A DNA stretch of 64,000 nucleotides from Tyto alba (taxonomy: Eukaryota > Chordata > Aves > Strigiformes > Tytonidae): the NCBI RefSeq assembly GCF_018691265.1, contig NW_024881313.1:14811518-14875517 (forward strand), given 5' to 3'. Under the pieces are notes generated by a model that saw only the letters and a program-made list of their open reading frames with translations, had not been told where the DNA came from and did no database searches. Made by a program: the position numbers and the translations under genes. Shown here one piece after another: positions 51,461-64,000 of the stretch (the first letter of the stretch is position 1; each line of letters starts with the position of its first letter).

Positions 51461-51470
51461 CTTACCCAGC
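51461..51470 (-). other. Candidate splice donor of noncoding exon 1
   Basis: The minus strand reads CTGG|GTAAGG, with the GT at 51465-51464. It is the best U1 match in the island and would splice to the acceptor at 50188, removing about 1.28 kb. GGGGAG|GTGAGG at 51873/51872 is an alternative. Confidence 0.45.
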
Positions 51471-51595
51471 CGAGAGCCGCGGCGGGCTGCTCCAGCCTCC
51501 CGCCTCAGCGCTGCCCCCGCTCCTCCTCCGGCCCGCGGCGGCTCGGCGCCTCTGTGGAGAACGGCCGCTGCCGCCGCCCGCCTGACAGGAGGCGG

Positions 51596-51622
51596 CAGCA
51601 GCAGCAGCAGCAGCCGCCGCCG
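51596..51622. repeat. (CAG)6(CCG)3 triplet repeat in the promoter
   Basis: Six CAG units are followed directly by three CCG units on the plus strand, which is CGG then CTG on the PPP1R9A sense strand. A second pure run of six CCG lies at 51807-51824. Depending on the start site these may be in the 5' UTR or the promoter. Confidence 0.9.
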
Positions 51623-51917
51623 CGGCGCCTCAACGCCATTGCAGGCAACGGCAGCGGGGGCACCGACACGGCTCCGCGCGCACACCCGCGGCGGCCGCGC
51701 GGGGGAGGAGAAGCCGCCGCGCCCCGCCGCAGCCGCGCTCCCGCCCGCCGCCCGCCCCTCCGCCACGGCGCGGCCGCCGCGCCCCCGCCGCGGGACGCGC
51801 CCCGAGCCGCCGCCGCCGCCGCCGCCCGCCGCGGGGCCGCCCGCCGCCGCCGCCGGGTGACAGGTGCCTCACCTCCCCGGCGAGCCGCAGTGGTTCGCTC
51901 CGTCGGCGGAGGAGGGC

Positions 51918-51942
51918 GGGGGGGGGGGGGGGGGGGGGGGGG
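51918..51942. repeat. 25-base poly-G tract
   Basis: An uninterrupted run of 25 G on the plus strand lies in the CpG island, flanked by more G-rich sequence. It could form a G-quadruplex on the non-template strand of PPP1R9A's opposite. Shorter runs occur at 50906-50918 (13 G), 51358-51369 (12 C) and 52190-52203 (14 C). Exact length may be unreliable, since such runs are hard to sequence. Confidence 0.9.
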
Positions 51943-52520
51943 TGGCGGGGGAGGCGGCGAGCCGCGCTCCCGCTGCAGCCCGGCCCCGGGCGGTTACCGC
52001 CGAACGGCGGAGGCCGGGCCGGGCCGCGGCCACGCCGCCTCCGCGCCCGGGGCGGAGGGTTCTCCCGCACCGCGGCGCCAGCGCCGAGCCCCGCCGGCTC
52101 CCACCCCACCCCCCCACCCCCCCTCCCTCCCTCCTCCCCCGCGAGCGCTTGTTTCCAGCCTGACCCCCGAGGACGCGGCCGGTTCGGCACCCCCCCCCCC
52201 CCCGTTTCCACGGTGGGGCAGCAGGCCCGCCTCCGCCTGGGAGGGGGCAGGGTCCCGGGGGCCGCCGGCGGCCCGCAGCGGGGAAGCCCCCGCTTCTTCC
52301 CGGGGCAGGAAACCCGCGGGGCGCACCTGGCACCGGGCGTACCGAGAACGCGCTGCAGATCCCGACCCGGCGCATCCCCTCCCTCGCTGTTAAACCGTTT
52401 AACCCAGCCGACATGACAGAGCCGAGTGCCGACAGCAAACCCGGGCGAGCCGCGGAACAACTCCGCGAACGCTACTTGCTCGGCCGTTGCTGCCAGCGGG
52501 GGAGGATGACAGCGGCTTGC

Positions 52521-53049
52521 CCTTAGAGTACAACCCCAACCGGCACGCCTGGAGTGTTTGTTAGCCGGGCGAGTTTGCCACGAAAATGTTTTGGCTTTAT
52601 GCGGTGAATAAGAAAACTTAATTGCGGAACATGAAATCTCTAGGTAATTTGTAAAATTGGCAATGCGAGAAGGTAATGACTGTTAATCACATAGCAACTC
52701 CTAAGCAAAGTTCATTAAACTAATTGCATAAATATCGAGAAAATGGCCTGGGGATGTACACTGCAAATTCTAAAACTAATTGTCATGCATACAGAATCAA
52801 GACAGCAGTGACTGAAAATAAATACATTAACTATATAGGTTCACAAACTTAATTCATTAGTTTTAATGAGAGTGAAGCAAGGGTACTATATACTATTCCA
52901 AGCGTTCGCAGGTGTCAAGCTCAAGTTAACCTAATTTGCACCAAGGGTATGCAGCTCAGAATGTTTACCTCAATAAAGTTTAAATAACCAGCACATTAAT
53001 AGTGACTGTAAAGTAGACTGAAACCCAGCATTTTGACAAATATATATGC
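52521..53049. other. Upstream flank of the promoter
   Basis: AT-rich sequence begins abruptly at the edge of the CpG island. No gene, repeat or RNA is recognised. Confidence 0.5.
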
Positions 53050-53250
53050 AAGAGGCCAGGAACACAAGTGGGGACATTTCAGCAGTGGGTTTCCCACTGC
53101 GGGCAGCGTGTGCTGGTGCACTGCAGGGCCCCCACTCGGGGTACAGCCGCGTGCGGGCAGAGGCACCGGAGGAGGTACGGGGGTTCTGGATGCCCCACGG
53201 GCTGCTGAGCATTGCCATGCCACAGCAGGGAGAGCAGGAGATCAGGTGAG
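53050..53250 (+). other. GC-richer block with a donor-like site; possible exon of a divergent transcript
   Basis: About 200 bases are clearly more GC-rich than their surroundings and end in GATCAG|GTGAGG on the plus strand (exon end 53245, GT 53246-53247), a strong donor consensus. It lies about 0.7 kb beyond the PPP1R9A CpG island, pointing away from it, where divergent noncoding transcripts often arise. No product is recognised in the short frames that cross it. This is an inference from position and one splice motif. Confidence 0.25.
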
Positions 53251-56200
53251 GTACGGCACGAGCAAGGGGGCAGGTGGAACCCGAGCTCCAAAAGCTGATA
53301 CAGAAAGCTCCCCTTCTGAGATCGCTTCCCAAAGCGGAAGAATGAGGGAACAACTGTTTCACAGGTGCTTGCAGTGAAGTGTCCTACAGGTGATTCCCTG
53401 CACAAGGACTAAAAATATTGCAACTAACCAGGACATTCCCTATTAAATTTTAAATATCACATAACACACCAGATCTGAGGCCCAGCCTCTCTGGCAGTGC
53501 CCTTCTATCAGTACGATTTTGTAGACATGAAGCTGTAAGAACACTTAGAGAGCTGCTTGACTTTTGAAGATAAAAGTACACTAACAAAACTTCAAGTGTC
53601 ATTGAAGAAGAACAGAGACATAAAGCAGAAATTTAAACATTTTCTTTCCTTTGTGAATTTAGGCTAAGCATGTGGAGTGGTTGAAGAAGCTTGGCATGTA
53701 CCAGATATGTATCTGGTAGAGTTTTGTAATTCTCATTCACAAGCAAAAAAAGGGACACAAGCAAATATTAAACAATCAATGAAACAATTGAAGCAATTTA
53801 AGTGACTAATTCACATCTACTTATGTAAAGAAAATGAGGAAAGTATCCACTACCATATCTACATAACCAGGGCCATAAATATTATTAAATCCTTTTTCTA
53901 ACGAAGTTTTGCAGACAAAATGGCCACTTCTGACCTGTAATAGGTATTTTAAACAATGTACCCAAGAAAACATTCGTATTATTTCATGGCAGAATAGTAC
54001 AAACTATCTCCATATTACATACTTTCGTAGAAAATAAAGAAACCGGATGACTCACTGATGCCGATAGAAGAAGCACACAAGAAATCTCAAGTTTTCCACG
54101 ATGAGAGAGGTATTACATTTATGTTCTCATTAAGTGTGTTGTACGTGGACAGCATAGATGCTCAAGCAGACAATAACCAGCTTTGACACAGAATCTAATG
54201 AAAAACTTTTTAAAGTAATTTCACACTCCTTCAGTACCACCTCAGGTTCAGAACAGCCAAGATTTGTAGAACCTACCAGCAGTTTTGGCTGCTCAGAGAC
54301 AGTTTGGACTGTATTTAGGAGTTCACCATTGGTCACTGACATCTATGATATTCAAACTTAATAATCACTGACAGAAAATTTTCAATCTATATCCTTATTT
54401 AGACAGTGACTATGTTAAAGAATATTATTACAGACTCTGGGATAAACTGTATTTTGTTTCAATTGGTATGTTACTTTTCAAGATAAACTCTTCATCTATG
54501 AGCAACAGCCATACAGCTAAATACAGAAATCAGAATTGTGTGTCCTTTTACATTTTCAGTATTTCTGTGACAAACCATTTGACTAGCAGGTATTTTTAGG
54601 CTCTGCTAAAGCATGATTGACATTTCTGTTAATTCCTGAGCAACTTTAAAATGCTGCACAGCATACTTTAGGTAAGATAAGACACCAAGGGTCTCCCTAT
54701 TATGTTATGTTAGTATAAATTTAGACTAACTTCACTGAAGTTACTGAATTACTCTGCTTCCTAACCAACAAGAATTTAAAATCTGTTCAGCTTGATGTTT
54801 ATATATGATAGTGTATGACTATCATTTTACTTGCACCAGGGTAGCAACTCCATTCAAATGATTCTGAATTCACACATACTACAGGGAGAGCCAAGTTGTT
54901 TAACCTGACAGCATCACTTCAAATTATATTCAGTATCTTTTAAAACCAGTTTTGATACAGTCCTCCAACACTGAAAATAACTGATTTTCTGTTTATTCTA
55001 GATGTGTGAATTATATTTACTTACAAACATGACTATTTGGATGTCACTGATGGGTTGTTTTGAGTCACTTCTGTGCTTCTAAGGCACTCGGGTTTTGAGA
55101 TACCAATTTATTTGCACAGCGGAGCAGCAACGCAAGTTTTTCCACATGGCTCAGGCACAAGAAGAAAGTCATTCCATCATCTGTCTCCTGTCAATATCTT
55201 TCAAGTCTTGCAAGATAATATCTGTATGTACCTGTACAAATGGAAACTATTTACCTATTCTGATCTTTGGCTAAGAAAGCCTCTATCTGCTATCCTGCCA
55301 AACCACTGCTGGGAAGGGGGTTTTTCTTCCTTACGCTTACCACTGCATAAACAGAACTGAGCTCTATTTTTTAGCACTCAGCCACAAATTCTTATTACAT
55401 AATCCAGTTTAAAGGAAAAGATCTTATCTGATCAAGATACATACATTTTGGCAGATAAGGAATGTTCACGTCAGGGTTCCCCTGTACCAGAGTAGCAGGA
55501 GACTAAAATAAACAGCAAACAACTGTAATAATGAGTTGATAACCTTTGGTTTCAAACGTTAGCAATCTGTGATTACAGTAAGAGTATTTTGTTTATATGG
55601 GAAGCCATTAATAGTTAAAAAATGGAGTTTATTAATGTAACGAATTTGGCAACTTCAGAAGATTGTGCTGTTTTTACATATAATATGTCACACTATTTGA
55701 AAACCCAAGAACATCATCAAAAAAAGAACTTTGTCCTGAAAGATCTGAAGAAAACCTCTGCTAATGATAACAAAACTGCATGTTCTAGCAGTTTATCAGA
55801 AAGGTAAATATTAGCATTATGAAGGTCTAAACTCAGACTAGTAATGGCCTTTCCTCAGTTATAGTGAGGGGACTATCACATCCATTCTTAAACATTCTGC
55901 TTTTAAGTTCTTCGAGAAATGCACAGTTATGGCTAGAATAAAATGGAATTTTCAAAAAGGAAAGATATGAATTATGTACTACATGCAACTACTTACATTG
56001 AAATACTGGGTTTGCCTATATTAAAATCTAGAAATCGTAAGAATGGTCCACAGAGCTGTATTTCACACAGTTTTCTCTCTTGGGCCCTCAACACGAAACC
56101 CTGAACTTATATCACAACACAGACAACTATTAGTTACCACCCTGGCTAGAATGATGCCAGCTAGTTGCAGGAAATATATGGTCTCACAGGAAAGGAAAAG

Positions 56201-59200
56201 ACTAAATGTTTAGTCTGTTAGGAATTCACTAAGAACCAAACCCTGGCAAACCTCATATTTCATGTTAAGATGTGCAGGTGGGGACATTATTAGGAAACAT
56301 TCCAGAAACCAGATTAGTTGAAAAAATTAGTAAGATGCTCCAAGGTGAATGGTGCCTGTCACAAACCTTGATTCATCAGATAAGTATTGTATGTAGATAC
56401 ATGGTATAGAAAACTCGCCAACATCAGTGAGAAAGATTCAGACTTGGAAATTCTACTATTTCAACTATTCCAAACCAGAAAAGCCAAAATTTGCACCTGA
56501 TGTATTCTTTGTTAACAATGTAAATAGCGAAGTTATACTGTTCATAGATGTCACAATTGATCATCTAACACAGAAATAAGAGATAATTGGGAGTCTCATA
56601 ATAATTTAACAATTAGTATTATTTCTTAATGGAAATACTTTCTTATTATAACAAAATTCATTTTCTATTGAAAAGAAAGTCTTTCTTGACAGTCAGAATC
56701 TAGAATACAGAAAATAATGGGGTTTGCCAGTCTGTGCAAAAGAATTATCTGAGAGTATATTTTGTGCAGTAAATAGCCACTATTATTCTTAAAGAATACT
56801 TAGTGAGCCAGAGGAAAACTGAGGGAAGAGAGAAAAGTATACCTGATGCTCAGAGCTTACGAGTGTACTCAATACTGGCAGTATGTAACACACAAGCAAA
56901 TCTGATTACCAAGTTCAGTAATCATTACCTTGCCAACTCAGGTAATGTTTTGTGCCATGAAGAAAAGACAGAAAGCTCAGCTTTCACCTTTTCCAACTGA
57001 CTGTTCGAATTCAGTGGCACTTTGGAGCCTGTACTCCCCTCCCATTCTGGAAACAGCAACAGATTATTTCTCGGAGAGAGAAACAGAGACCAGAGTTCAC
57101 AAAATACAGCACACTACTGCTGCCTTGCAGTGTGCAATCCATTGGCAAGTGGGAAAAATATTTGTCTGGATTGCTCCACCCTGAAGCTGATGCATATGCT
57201 TCTATTTGAGCTCACATGGTAGTAGCCTGTGTCCCAAGCCCTCTGGTAACATGAATGTGGGCTGGTTACAGTTGCATTAGTGGAATTTGTTTCTCCTTTT
57301 ACTTTAAAAATATATAGTAATTAAAATAAATACAAATTAGAAAACAGCTGTTTAGCTCAAAACAGTAATCCATCACTTGCAGAATGCAGAACCAAACATA
57401 GTTTCCCACACCTTGGTTACCTGCTGCATACTTTGATTACATTTCCCCCTACCTTACAGGTACTGCCCCTCAGTGAAAACTCTCTCTTAAAGCTAGATTT
57501 GGTAGTCAGTTTAATTCAGTGCATAAGAGCATTAAATACTTAATTACTGTGTTCTACATGGCATCATATAATGAATGCAGGCCAGCTAAAAATACTTAAT
57601 TATTTTGGAAAAGCTGTGCTCTTTGCCAAAGCATAGAAACCGTAACACTGTGCTGCAGCCACTGCAGAAATACAAGTTACCAGTCAGAGATGTCTATTAA
57701 TAAGAGTTCTGTGCTAACAATAAAGAACTTGTGTAAAAATAAATACAAGTCAAGAAGGGTGACGACTTCATCACACAATTAAAAAGAAAAATGAGAACAC
57801 TGCCGTCATGTTGAAACACAAAACATAGTAATTAATCAAAGTCCACAAATTTACAACTACATCTTTAAGAAAGAGGAGGAACACTCACAGTAACAAGTAG
57901 AGAATTATAGAGGAATAGAATTACATCAATATTCGCTTAAAACAGAACAAGCAATTGCATGAAGCATTAGAGACAAGCTTTTGAAGGATCTAGGCCATTG
58001 CCCAAGACAAAATTACCCACGAATAGCTGCTATAAGCTAGCCAACTTTGCACAAGTAAAACCAGCAAACCACAAGGAAAACTGAGAAGAGAAAGATCACA
58101 ACTCTACATGCCGAACAACAGGTCCAATATTAAACTTTCAGGTGTGCAATATATAAAAAAAAAAAGATGAAAATCCGACCTTCAAGGTCAGTGAAGAGAA
58201 GCTCTTTGGCTCTCCCTATCGGATGAGAGCGGCAATGCCTCTTGTGGCAGATGGATTTCAATGCCTCTGAGAGAGAATTTAGAGTGGAAAAAAATACTAG
58301 GTTGCTTTATTGCTCTGAAGAGTTATGTTCCAGTAGCTCTGTAATTACAAAGGGAAAGGTGCATTGTTAGACAAGGAGAACCTCTTGTCATTTCACTGTT
58401 AAGTCAGTGGCTAAATCCAGATGTGAGACCAACAACAAAAGGACTTTGCTTCCTTAATAAAAATTCAGTTGACATGCTGAGTAGGTGCAAGCAAGCAGGA
58501 ACACAAGAGATCTGGAAAATGAAAACTTCCATTATTTGTAAGCTCCACTTCTTGTCCTTCAAGAAAATGGTTGCATTCTGGAAATCTGCATTACTTACAA
58601 TTACTCTGATGCAATACATATTTCTGGTAATAACAAAGCAGATGCACGCTCTCTCAGAAAGGAAGTGACCCATCTTTAGAAGAACTTGAGAAGCTGTAAC
58701 TTGTATCAGCAAGTGTTGGAATAGGCCTGCGCAGTGGGTTTGGGCAATGGATCTTCGGTTCTTCGGGTGAAGTTTCCGTCTAAACCAGAAGCAAACAGGA
58801 CTCCTGCTATCAAATAAAGTTGTATTTGCACAAAACCCACCCACCCATTTTCACCAAACAAGGTATGTCTGATCTAGTTATTTGGAACTTTACTGTGAAA
58901 CGACAGAGACTGAAGAGCTCCAGCATGTATGTGATGGCACTCAGGTCTGAGAGGACCACTGATTATCCAAGTGTCCCCTGCTAAGGGTGGCCACTTCCAT
59001 TCACTCAGTCATGTACATGTTAGCACAATAACAACATCACTTAGTAAATTAGCTGATGGTAGGACTTGGACCAAAATACTTGTATGTTCTAGTGTGTGGG
59101 CAGCAAAAGCAGGTACTGCAAGCAGGCTGCCTGAAAGCCTAATTAGAAGCAAACATACCAAAATCAAGAGTCTACAAGAAGTGAATTGGAAGGGATGCAG

Positions 59201-62200
59201 AACCAAGAAGAAACACGATGCAGAATTTTAATCGTTTTACCAAGTGCTTTGCAAAAACTGAACAGTTATGGTAAAATTCTTTGTAATGAGGTCATATAAA
59301 TCGTTCTTCCCCTGTATTGTGTTGGCATCGCTATATGTAATACGCCTTTTACAAATGACTGACCTCTCTTCCAAGCATTATCTCATCATCTAAGAAAAAT
59401 GGCTGTAAAGAAGTGGGAAGAGAGGGCTGGACTGAAGGCTGAAGGAAGGGAAGTGAGATTACGGGGGACTAAGTTTAGTAGTTTAGAACTACTACCCAGC
59501 AGTCTGCATTAGTTTCATGCTGTGCTGCATGAAAGAGAAAACAGCATTTAGGAGTAGATGGTGAGGAGGTGGAGGCAGAAAGGAAATCCAGATGGGTACA
59601 AAACTGCCAACAGCCTGTCAGAGCTGAAGAGAGGGAAGTTGTAAGAAGTGCACGAGGAGCAAAAGAACTTGACCCTTTTTATTTATATATCTGTTTTGGA
59701 TGTAGTGGAATTTTCAGATAGGGAATAAAATGACTGAAACAAAAGAAGATAAGGAAGCTGGCATGTGTCCATGCCATTATACAGGCAGCTTCAAGAGTCC
59801 CACCAATGTCTTGACTATGATGATGATGAAAACCAGGCTAGCAAGCAATGGCACATGAACAATAAAATATTGGAATGCATTGTGTACTAGCTGGTAAGTG
59901 TCTTGATATTATGTAGATTCCAATAAAAAGAAAAAGCTCTGTCTAGAACACAGATATCTTCTCTGGTGTCTTACTTTCCTATCAGGCACCAAATTACCTG
60001 CTCCAGTTGGGGTAGGCTGTATGGTAGAGATGCCATCTAATCAGTCCCCCAAAATCCCAGCTGTAGGTCAGCAGTTCTGATTTGACCTTCAGGAGCTCCA
60101 GCTTGTTTCATAATTGGAAAAGGGAAAGAAGTTTTTAAAAAAGAAAAAGGACGCAACTCAGGCAGAGCAACAAGGGAGTGACTAGCTTGCACAGCAGTGT
60201 TCCTCCTGTATTGCACAGAGGACTAAAGGCAAACCCCCACAGACAAGTAACAAGTGGGAGACGGGGAGGAGAAAAAAGCATTTTGTATTGTATTTGAGAG
60301 CCTACTCAACCAGCTTTGCACAACTGCTCTACAAGAGCATATATAGGCAGTGAAGAGACTAATCTCATCTGGTAAAGAAATTCTTCAGTTATTTCACTGC
60401 AAGGAAAAAGTAAATGCATATTTAATAGTGTGAGGTAGTAGTAACTCATGGTGCTACTACTAGTAATGCTCAGTGCCATTCAGAGAAGGAAAAAGAACAC
60501 AGTGCACCAAGTCTTCAGAAACAGCTGAGAGAGTGGGAGTTTAGACCAAACCTAAACTCACTAGCACTACAGTTCGCCCATGCATGATGTTCTAAGCAGT
60601 TTCTAAGTGCTTTAGAGGGGCCATCTAAAGCTATACATAGACGCATGCCTGCAAATGGGTACCACATTACTACTTTACTATCTTTGTAAAAAATTAAAGA
60701 ATGCTAGGCATAAGTTTAACTACGAACATTTTTCACTTCCCACAACTGCAAAGCTGCCAAGTCCCTGCCAGATGCCTGAATAAGATTTGTGGATTGCTGG
60801 AGGGAGTCTGCACCAAGTAAGGGAGTTTATGATTTTGCTTTTTCTGGTTTTCATTGATCTCCCTCCTGCCCGGACAGCAGATGGTGACATTATCATGGAT
60901 GGATAATTTGTTAACAAAGATCTTTTCACGACTTCTCAATATAAAAACCATCCAAATGTCAGAACGCAAGGCACACCAGGTTGACCTGGTGTATTAACTT
61001 TTTAAGTTTAAAAGGGAAACTGAGACAACTTACAAGATAAAAATCATGGCAAAATCTTTTCCATTGCAAAGAGAAAACACTGAATTCAATTAAATTCTGC
61101 CGTCTTAACTACTGTAAATTTACATTGTACCAAGGCATCAAATTCTGGTTTTTATCAGGACAAAGATTATTGGGTTGTCAAATTATTCTACAGTTTCCTT
61201 TAATTCATTATGTTTAAAAATTATGGGAACTTCAGTAACATTGTGGACAGGTAAACAGAGTGGGGAACGTCTGTCTGACTATACTGAGCCATCCTGCTCA
61301 CTAGAAAAGGAAATTTCTGTAAACCTCCCAAACTGCAGAGTGCACTGGATTGTTTGAAAGTTAAGTTTAGAACTCTGAACCTATACAGTAAAGGCAGAAA
61401 TATGGACAATAAATGCATAAGGCTTAACTTATTTTTAGACAGGGTTTCTGACTGCTGCCCAGAAAATTTCCTAATTGCACTTAAATGCCCCAAAGACAGT
61501 ATTTTTCTTGTAAATAGATTTTCTGAAGCTTGCATTAAGAGATGCTATAATAGTGAACTCACTAAAAAGACAGCAGAAATATCTGTTGGCAACACAACAA
61601 AAAAATTGGAAAAAATGTTGAATAGTGGGGACTGCAACGCAGAACAAGTAGAAGGTATTTTAAGGAAATACAAATGCATGTATTACCACTTAGACATTTC
61701 TTTTAATATGCTGAATAAAACTGATGTTCAGTAGTAGTACAAAATAGTAAGTTAAGCATCCTTCAAAGGACAGTGTGCATCTCATGTTACTAGGAAGCAA
61801 AAAGAGAAAAAAATATTATGAACAAAAGACAAGCTGGACAAGTCACTTCAGGATCTCTAAGTGAAATTAATCCCGCTCCTCACCCCACCCCACCTTAATT
61901 TCTACGCATCTGTTCATTCAGATATGTTTTATAAAAATTGTTTAGTTTGAGCATAAAAAGGTTTAGGCTGTTTTGCACAACATACATACATGGCACTTGC
62001 CCCTTCTGCCCTTGTAGTCTGCAGTCTGGCAACCACTACTAGCAGGAATTTCAGGGATTCAGAATCTCACGATTGAGGCCTTTATCTTTTATTTCCTTCT
62101 TTCATTAAAACCTTTGCTCTATCAAAGCATCTTATTGCAAGGAATGACTCCTGATGCATTGCACTTTGAGAAGATCAACCTTCCTCCCACCTTCATTCTC

Positions 62201-64000
62201 TCTCCTTCTCACTCAAACTGTGTTGGTAGATATAAACCATTTAATTCTGCACTGAACGGAAATCACTGACCATGTAGCCTTGTTTAACTTTTTGCCTTCT
62301 CCATTCCATTTGTAGTGAGCTTGAAAAACATAAACTTGAAATCAAATATTCAACCATTTGCAATTAATACTATTACTGAGATACATACTATTTCTCAGGT
62401 TAAAACTACCTGTAATACGTGTGCCACAGGCTATATGATTACGCATAATACATACCAGCCATCCTTGTAGTCAGACACTGTAATGATAGAAATCTTGAGT
62501 TTGATCATGTCTTCCATTTCAGCAATAAGTCAGTAACAAGGTCCTCATGGATGCAATATCAAAGAGAAAATGAAGAACTTCTTGCTAAAGAAATGAGAAT
62601 GTTTGCTACGAGATAAGCCAGCAGGGGTATGATCCTCAGGCCACATAGGTGGGGAAGTTCAAGAAATTTTTTTGTAGGAATGAGTCATGAATTCTTCACT
62701 AACTGATTCATCTGTAACACAAGAGATTTTAAAGAGGACACATACAGAACACTCTGTGTTCTTCATGGAAGGCTCAAAATTGGAGAAGAAAAATAGATGC
62801 TGCAGAGGAGAATTAGATTTTTTTAAAATTAGTGTGCTAATCTTGGGCATGATTAAGAGAATGTTTGTTTAACTTTTTTGCCTTTTGAGAGCAGACCATA
62901 ACATCACAAAACAGACGGTTTTTAAAGTAATTGTTGCAGATTATACTGCCTTAAAATGTTCTAAAAGTAGAGATTCGAATTAATTAGAAAACTGTTCACG
63001 TCTTATGCACTACTGCTTATTCCATGTTGCTTTTGGAGAAGGGAATTTGATCTGTATTTATTTATTTATTTTACATACCTTATTTAGATGTAATTGATTC
63101 TGTTATTTCAAACCTGTGCAAAATTAAGTGTATAAAGTAACAAGGTGATGGAAGCCAGTACTTTCTAAAAAAGCAGGTCTTAAATATTGGGCTATGCCAC
63201 AATTATTTCTATGTGCACTCTGAAAGCTGATTTTGTATATTTAACCAATTGCAAGCAGTAGGAAATTACTGAGATGGTTCTAATTTTTATGTGCTTATTT
63301 CTTTGCTTAACCAAGCCTGTGCAAATCCAGTGAAATCCACACCAGATTCCTACATGAATTTTTAAATCTTTTCAAATTTACTGAGTGGAAAAGGATGCAG
63401 ACCAAAATCACGAGTTTTGCTGGAGGGCTGTGCCCATGTAGAGAGCGACAGTAGAGTGGCAGAAAAAAACCTCAAGGAAAAAAAAAAAAAATATAACCTT
63501 CTTCACAGTAGGCAGGTGTAGGAATTCTTTTTCCCTGCTACTGCTTAGTTGAGCTAATCACAGCTCATAGTAAACCCACAGGGGAAAGCTAACTACTAAG
63601 CACCTCCTGTGGCATAATCTTATCCTGCCGCACATGCAGTGGTCTTGCTCTACATGGTTACAGAGCAGAGAACAGCATGAGAAAAGCTTCTGCACCTCCC
63701 ACATTGGGATGCCATGTTTATACAGAGAAAACAAGGAGGAGGTCATCTCCGTGCCCCTCGCCTAGAGAGCCTATAGCTTTGCTTGCCCGTACAAGGGGGA
63801 GCAGAGCTCCCAGTATTGTTCTCTTCTCTTTACCCATGCACACAGACAAGGGTTAGGTACATAGGGCCACTGAGGGAAAAGCAGACAAGGAAGGGAAGCA
63901 AGCAGAGCATTTTTCCCTGGTGCCTTTGTTTTAAGAGGTCAAGGAGGCTTGACACATAGTGGTACCAGTCTCCCAAAACACGGTCATGGATTCACTCGGT
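53251..64000. other. Upstream intergenic sequence, no recognised gene
   Basis: About 10.7 kb of AT-rich sequence. I found no LTR ends, no CR1 3' ends and no convincing exon. Open frames here are short or start with non-ATG codons. A (TTTA)n run lies at 63055-63073 and an A run at about 63478-63491. In vertebrates the next gene upstream of PPP1R9A is expected to be SGCE, head to head, but none of its exons was recognised here. Confidence 0.5.
63055..63073. repeat. (TTTA)n microsatellite
   Basis: About four TTTA units. Too short to be notable beyond a possible length polymorphism. Confidence 0.8.

Larger units (their letters stand above)
50800..52520 (-). promoter_or_regulatory. PPP1R9A: CpG-island promoter of PPP1R9A
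   Basis: About 1.7 kb of extremely GC- and CpG-rich sequence lies immediately upstream of the PPP1R9A leader exon, against an AT-rich background. This is the expected start region for a broadly expressed neuronal gene. Candidate donors for a noncoding first exon on the minus strand are CTGG|GTAAGG (51466/51465) and GGGGAG|GTGAGG (51873/51872). Long open frames occur on both strands only because GC-rich DNA has few stops. I saw no obvious TATA box. The exact start site cannot be set from sequence. Confidence 0.85.

Noticed and set aside
51044..52393. 449-codon plus-strand open frame, and 305- and 276-codon minus-strand frames, in the CpG island
   Set aside because: Frames on both strands are open because the sequence is extremely GC-rich and lacks stops. 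The products are low-complexity Pro/Arg/Ala/Gly and match no family.
58404..58844. 146-codon minus-strand frame
   Set aside because: Considered as a possible exon, but no domain, splice pattern or family match is visible; likely chance.
61354..61734. 126-codon plus-strand frame in the upstream interval
   Set aside because: It starts at TTG, the first ATG is at 61401, and nothing about it resembles a known protein or exon.
1..64000. CRISPR arrays, operons, tRNA or rRNA genes
   Set aside because: No regularly spaced repeats and no recognisable tRNA or rRNA sequence; the window is vertebrate nuclear DNA.

Overview
This is vertebrate, almost certainly avian, genomic DNA. The repeats are chicken-repeat-1 (CR1) LINE fragments, including antisense copies with the typical 3' end, plus two solo endogenous-retrovirus LTRs of a kind common in birds. 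The background is AT-rich, with one dense CpG island. The only protein-coding sequence I can support is the first coding exon of PPP1R9A (neurabin-1), on the minus strand at 48499-49965. The repeats suggest a bird outside the chicken lineage, but I cannot name the species.

Layout, read in the direction of PPP1R9A transcription (right to left). 53251-64000 is upstream intergenic sequence with no recognisable gene. 50800-52520 is the CpG-island promoter; it holds GC/CCG/CAG simple repeats, a 25-base G run and good splice-donor candidates for a noncoding first exon. 50188-50205 is a clear splice acceptor, followed by a 222-base 5' UTR segment with two tiny upstream ORFs, one of which is just a start codon followed by a stop codon. 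The 489-codon exon ends in a consensus donor at 48499/48498. Everything from 48498 down to base 1 looks like one very large intron: I found none of the later neurabin domains (PDZ, coiled coil, SAM).

The intron carries most of the accessory content. A CR1 (1300-3773, +) is interrupted by a solo LTR (1925-2525) with a target-site duplication. A second, 1,074-bp solo LTR (19621-20694) has a perfect 5-bp duplication. Further CR1 copies lie at 22050-22574 (+), 25208-26045 (-) and 37345-39105 (-), the last split by another CR1 inserted in the opposite orientation. There is also an ancient LINE remnant, a small second CpG island about 2.1 kb downstream of the coding exon (46050-46350), and a GC-rich block at 10600-10815. 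Both LTRs are read in the same sense as PPP1R9A and keep polyadenylation-type hexamers, which may matter for transcription through the intron.

I found no new multi-gene system. The points most worth following up are the start-stop uORF in the PPP1R9A leader, the sense-oriented intronic LTRs, the intronic CpG island and a possible divergent transcript at 53050-53250.
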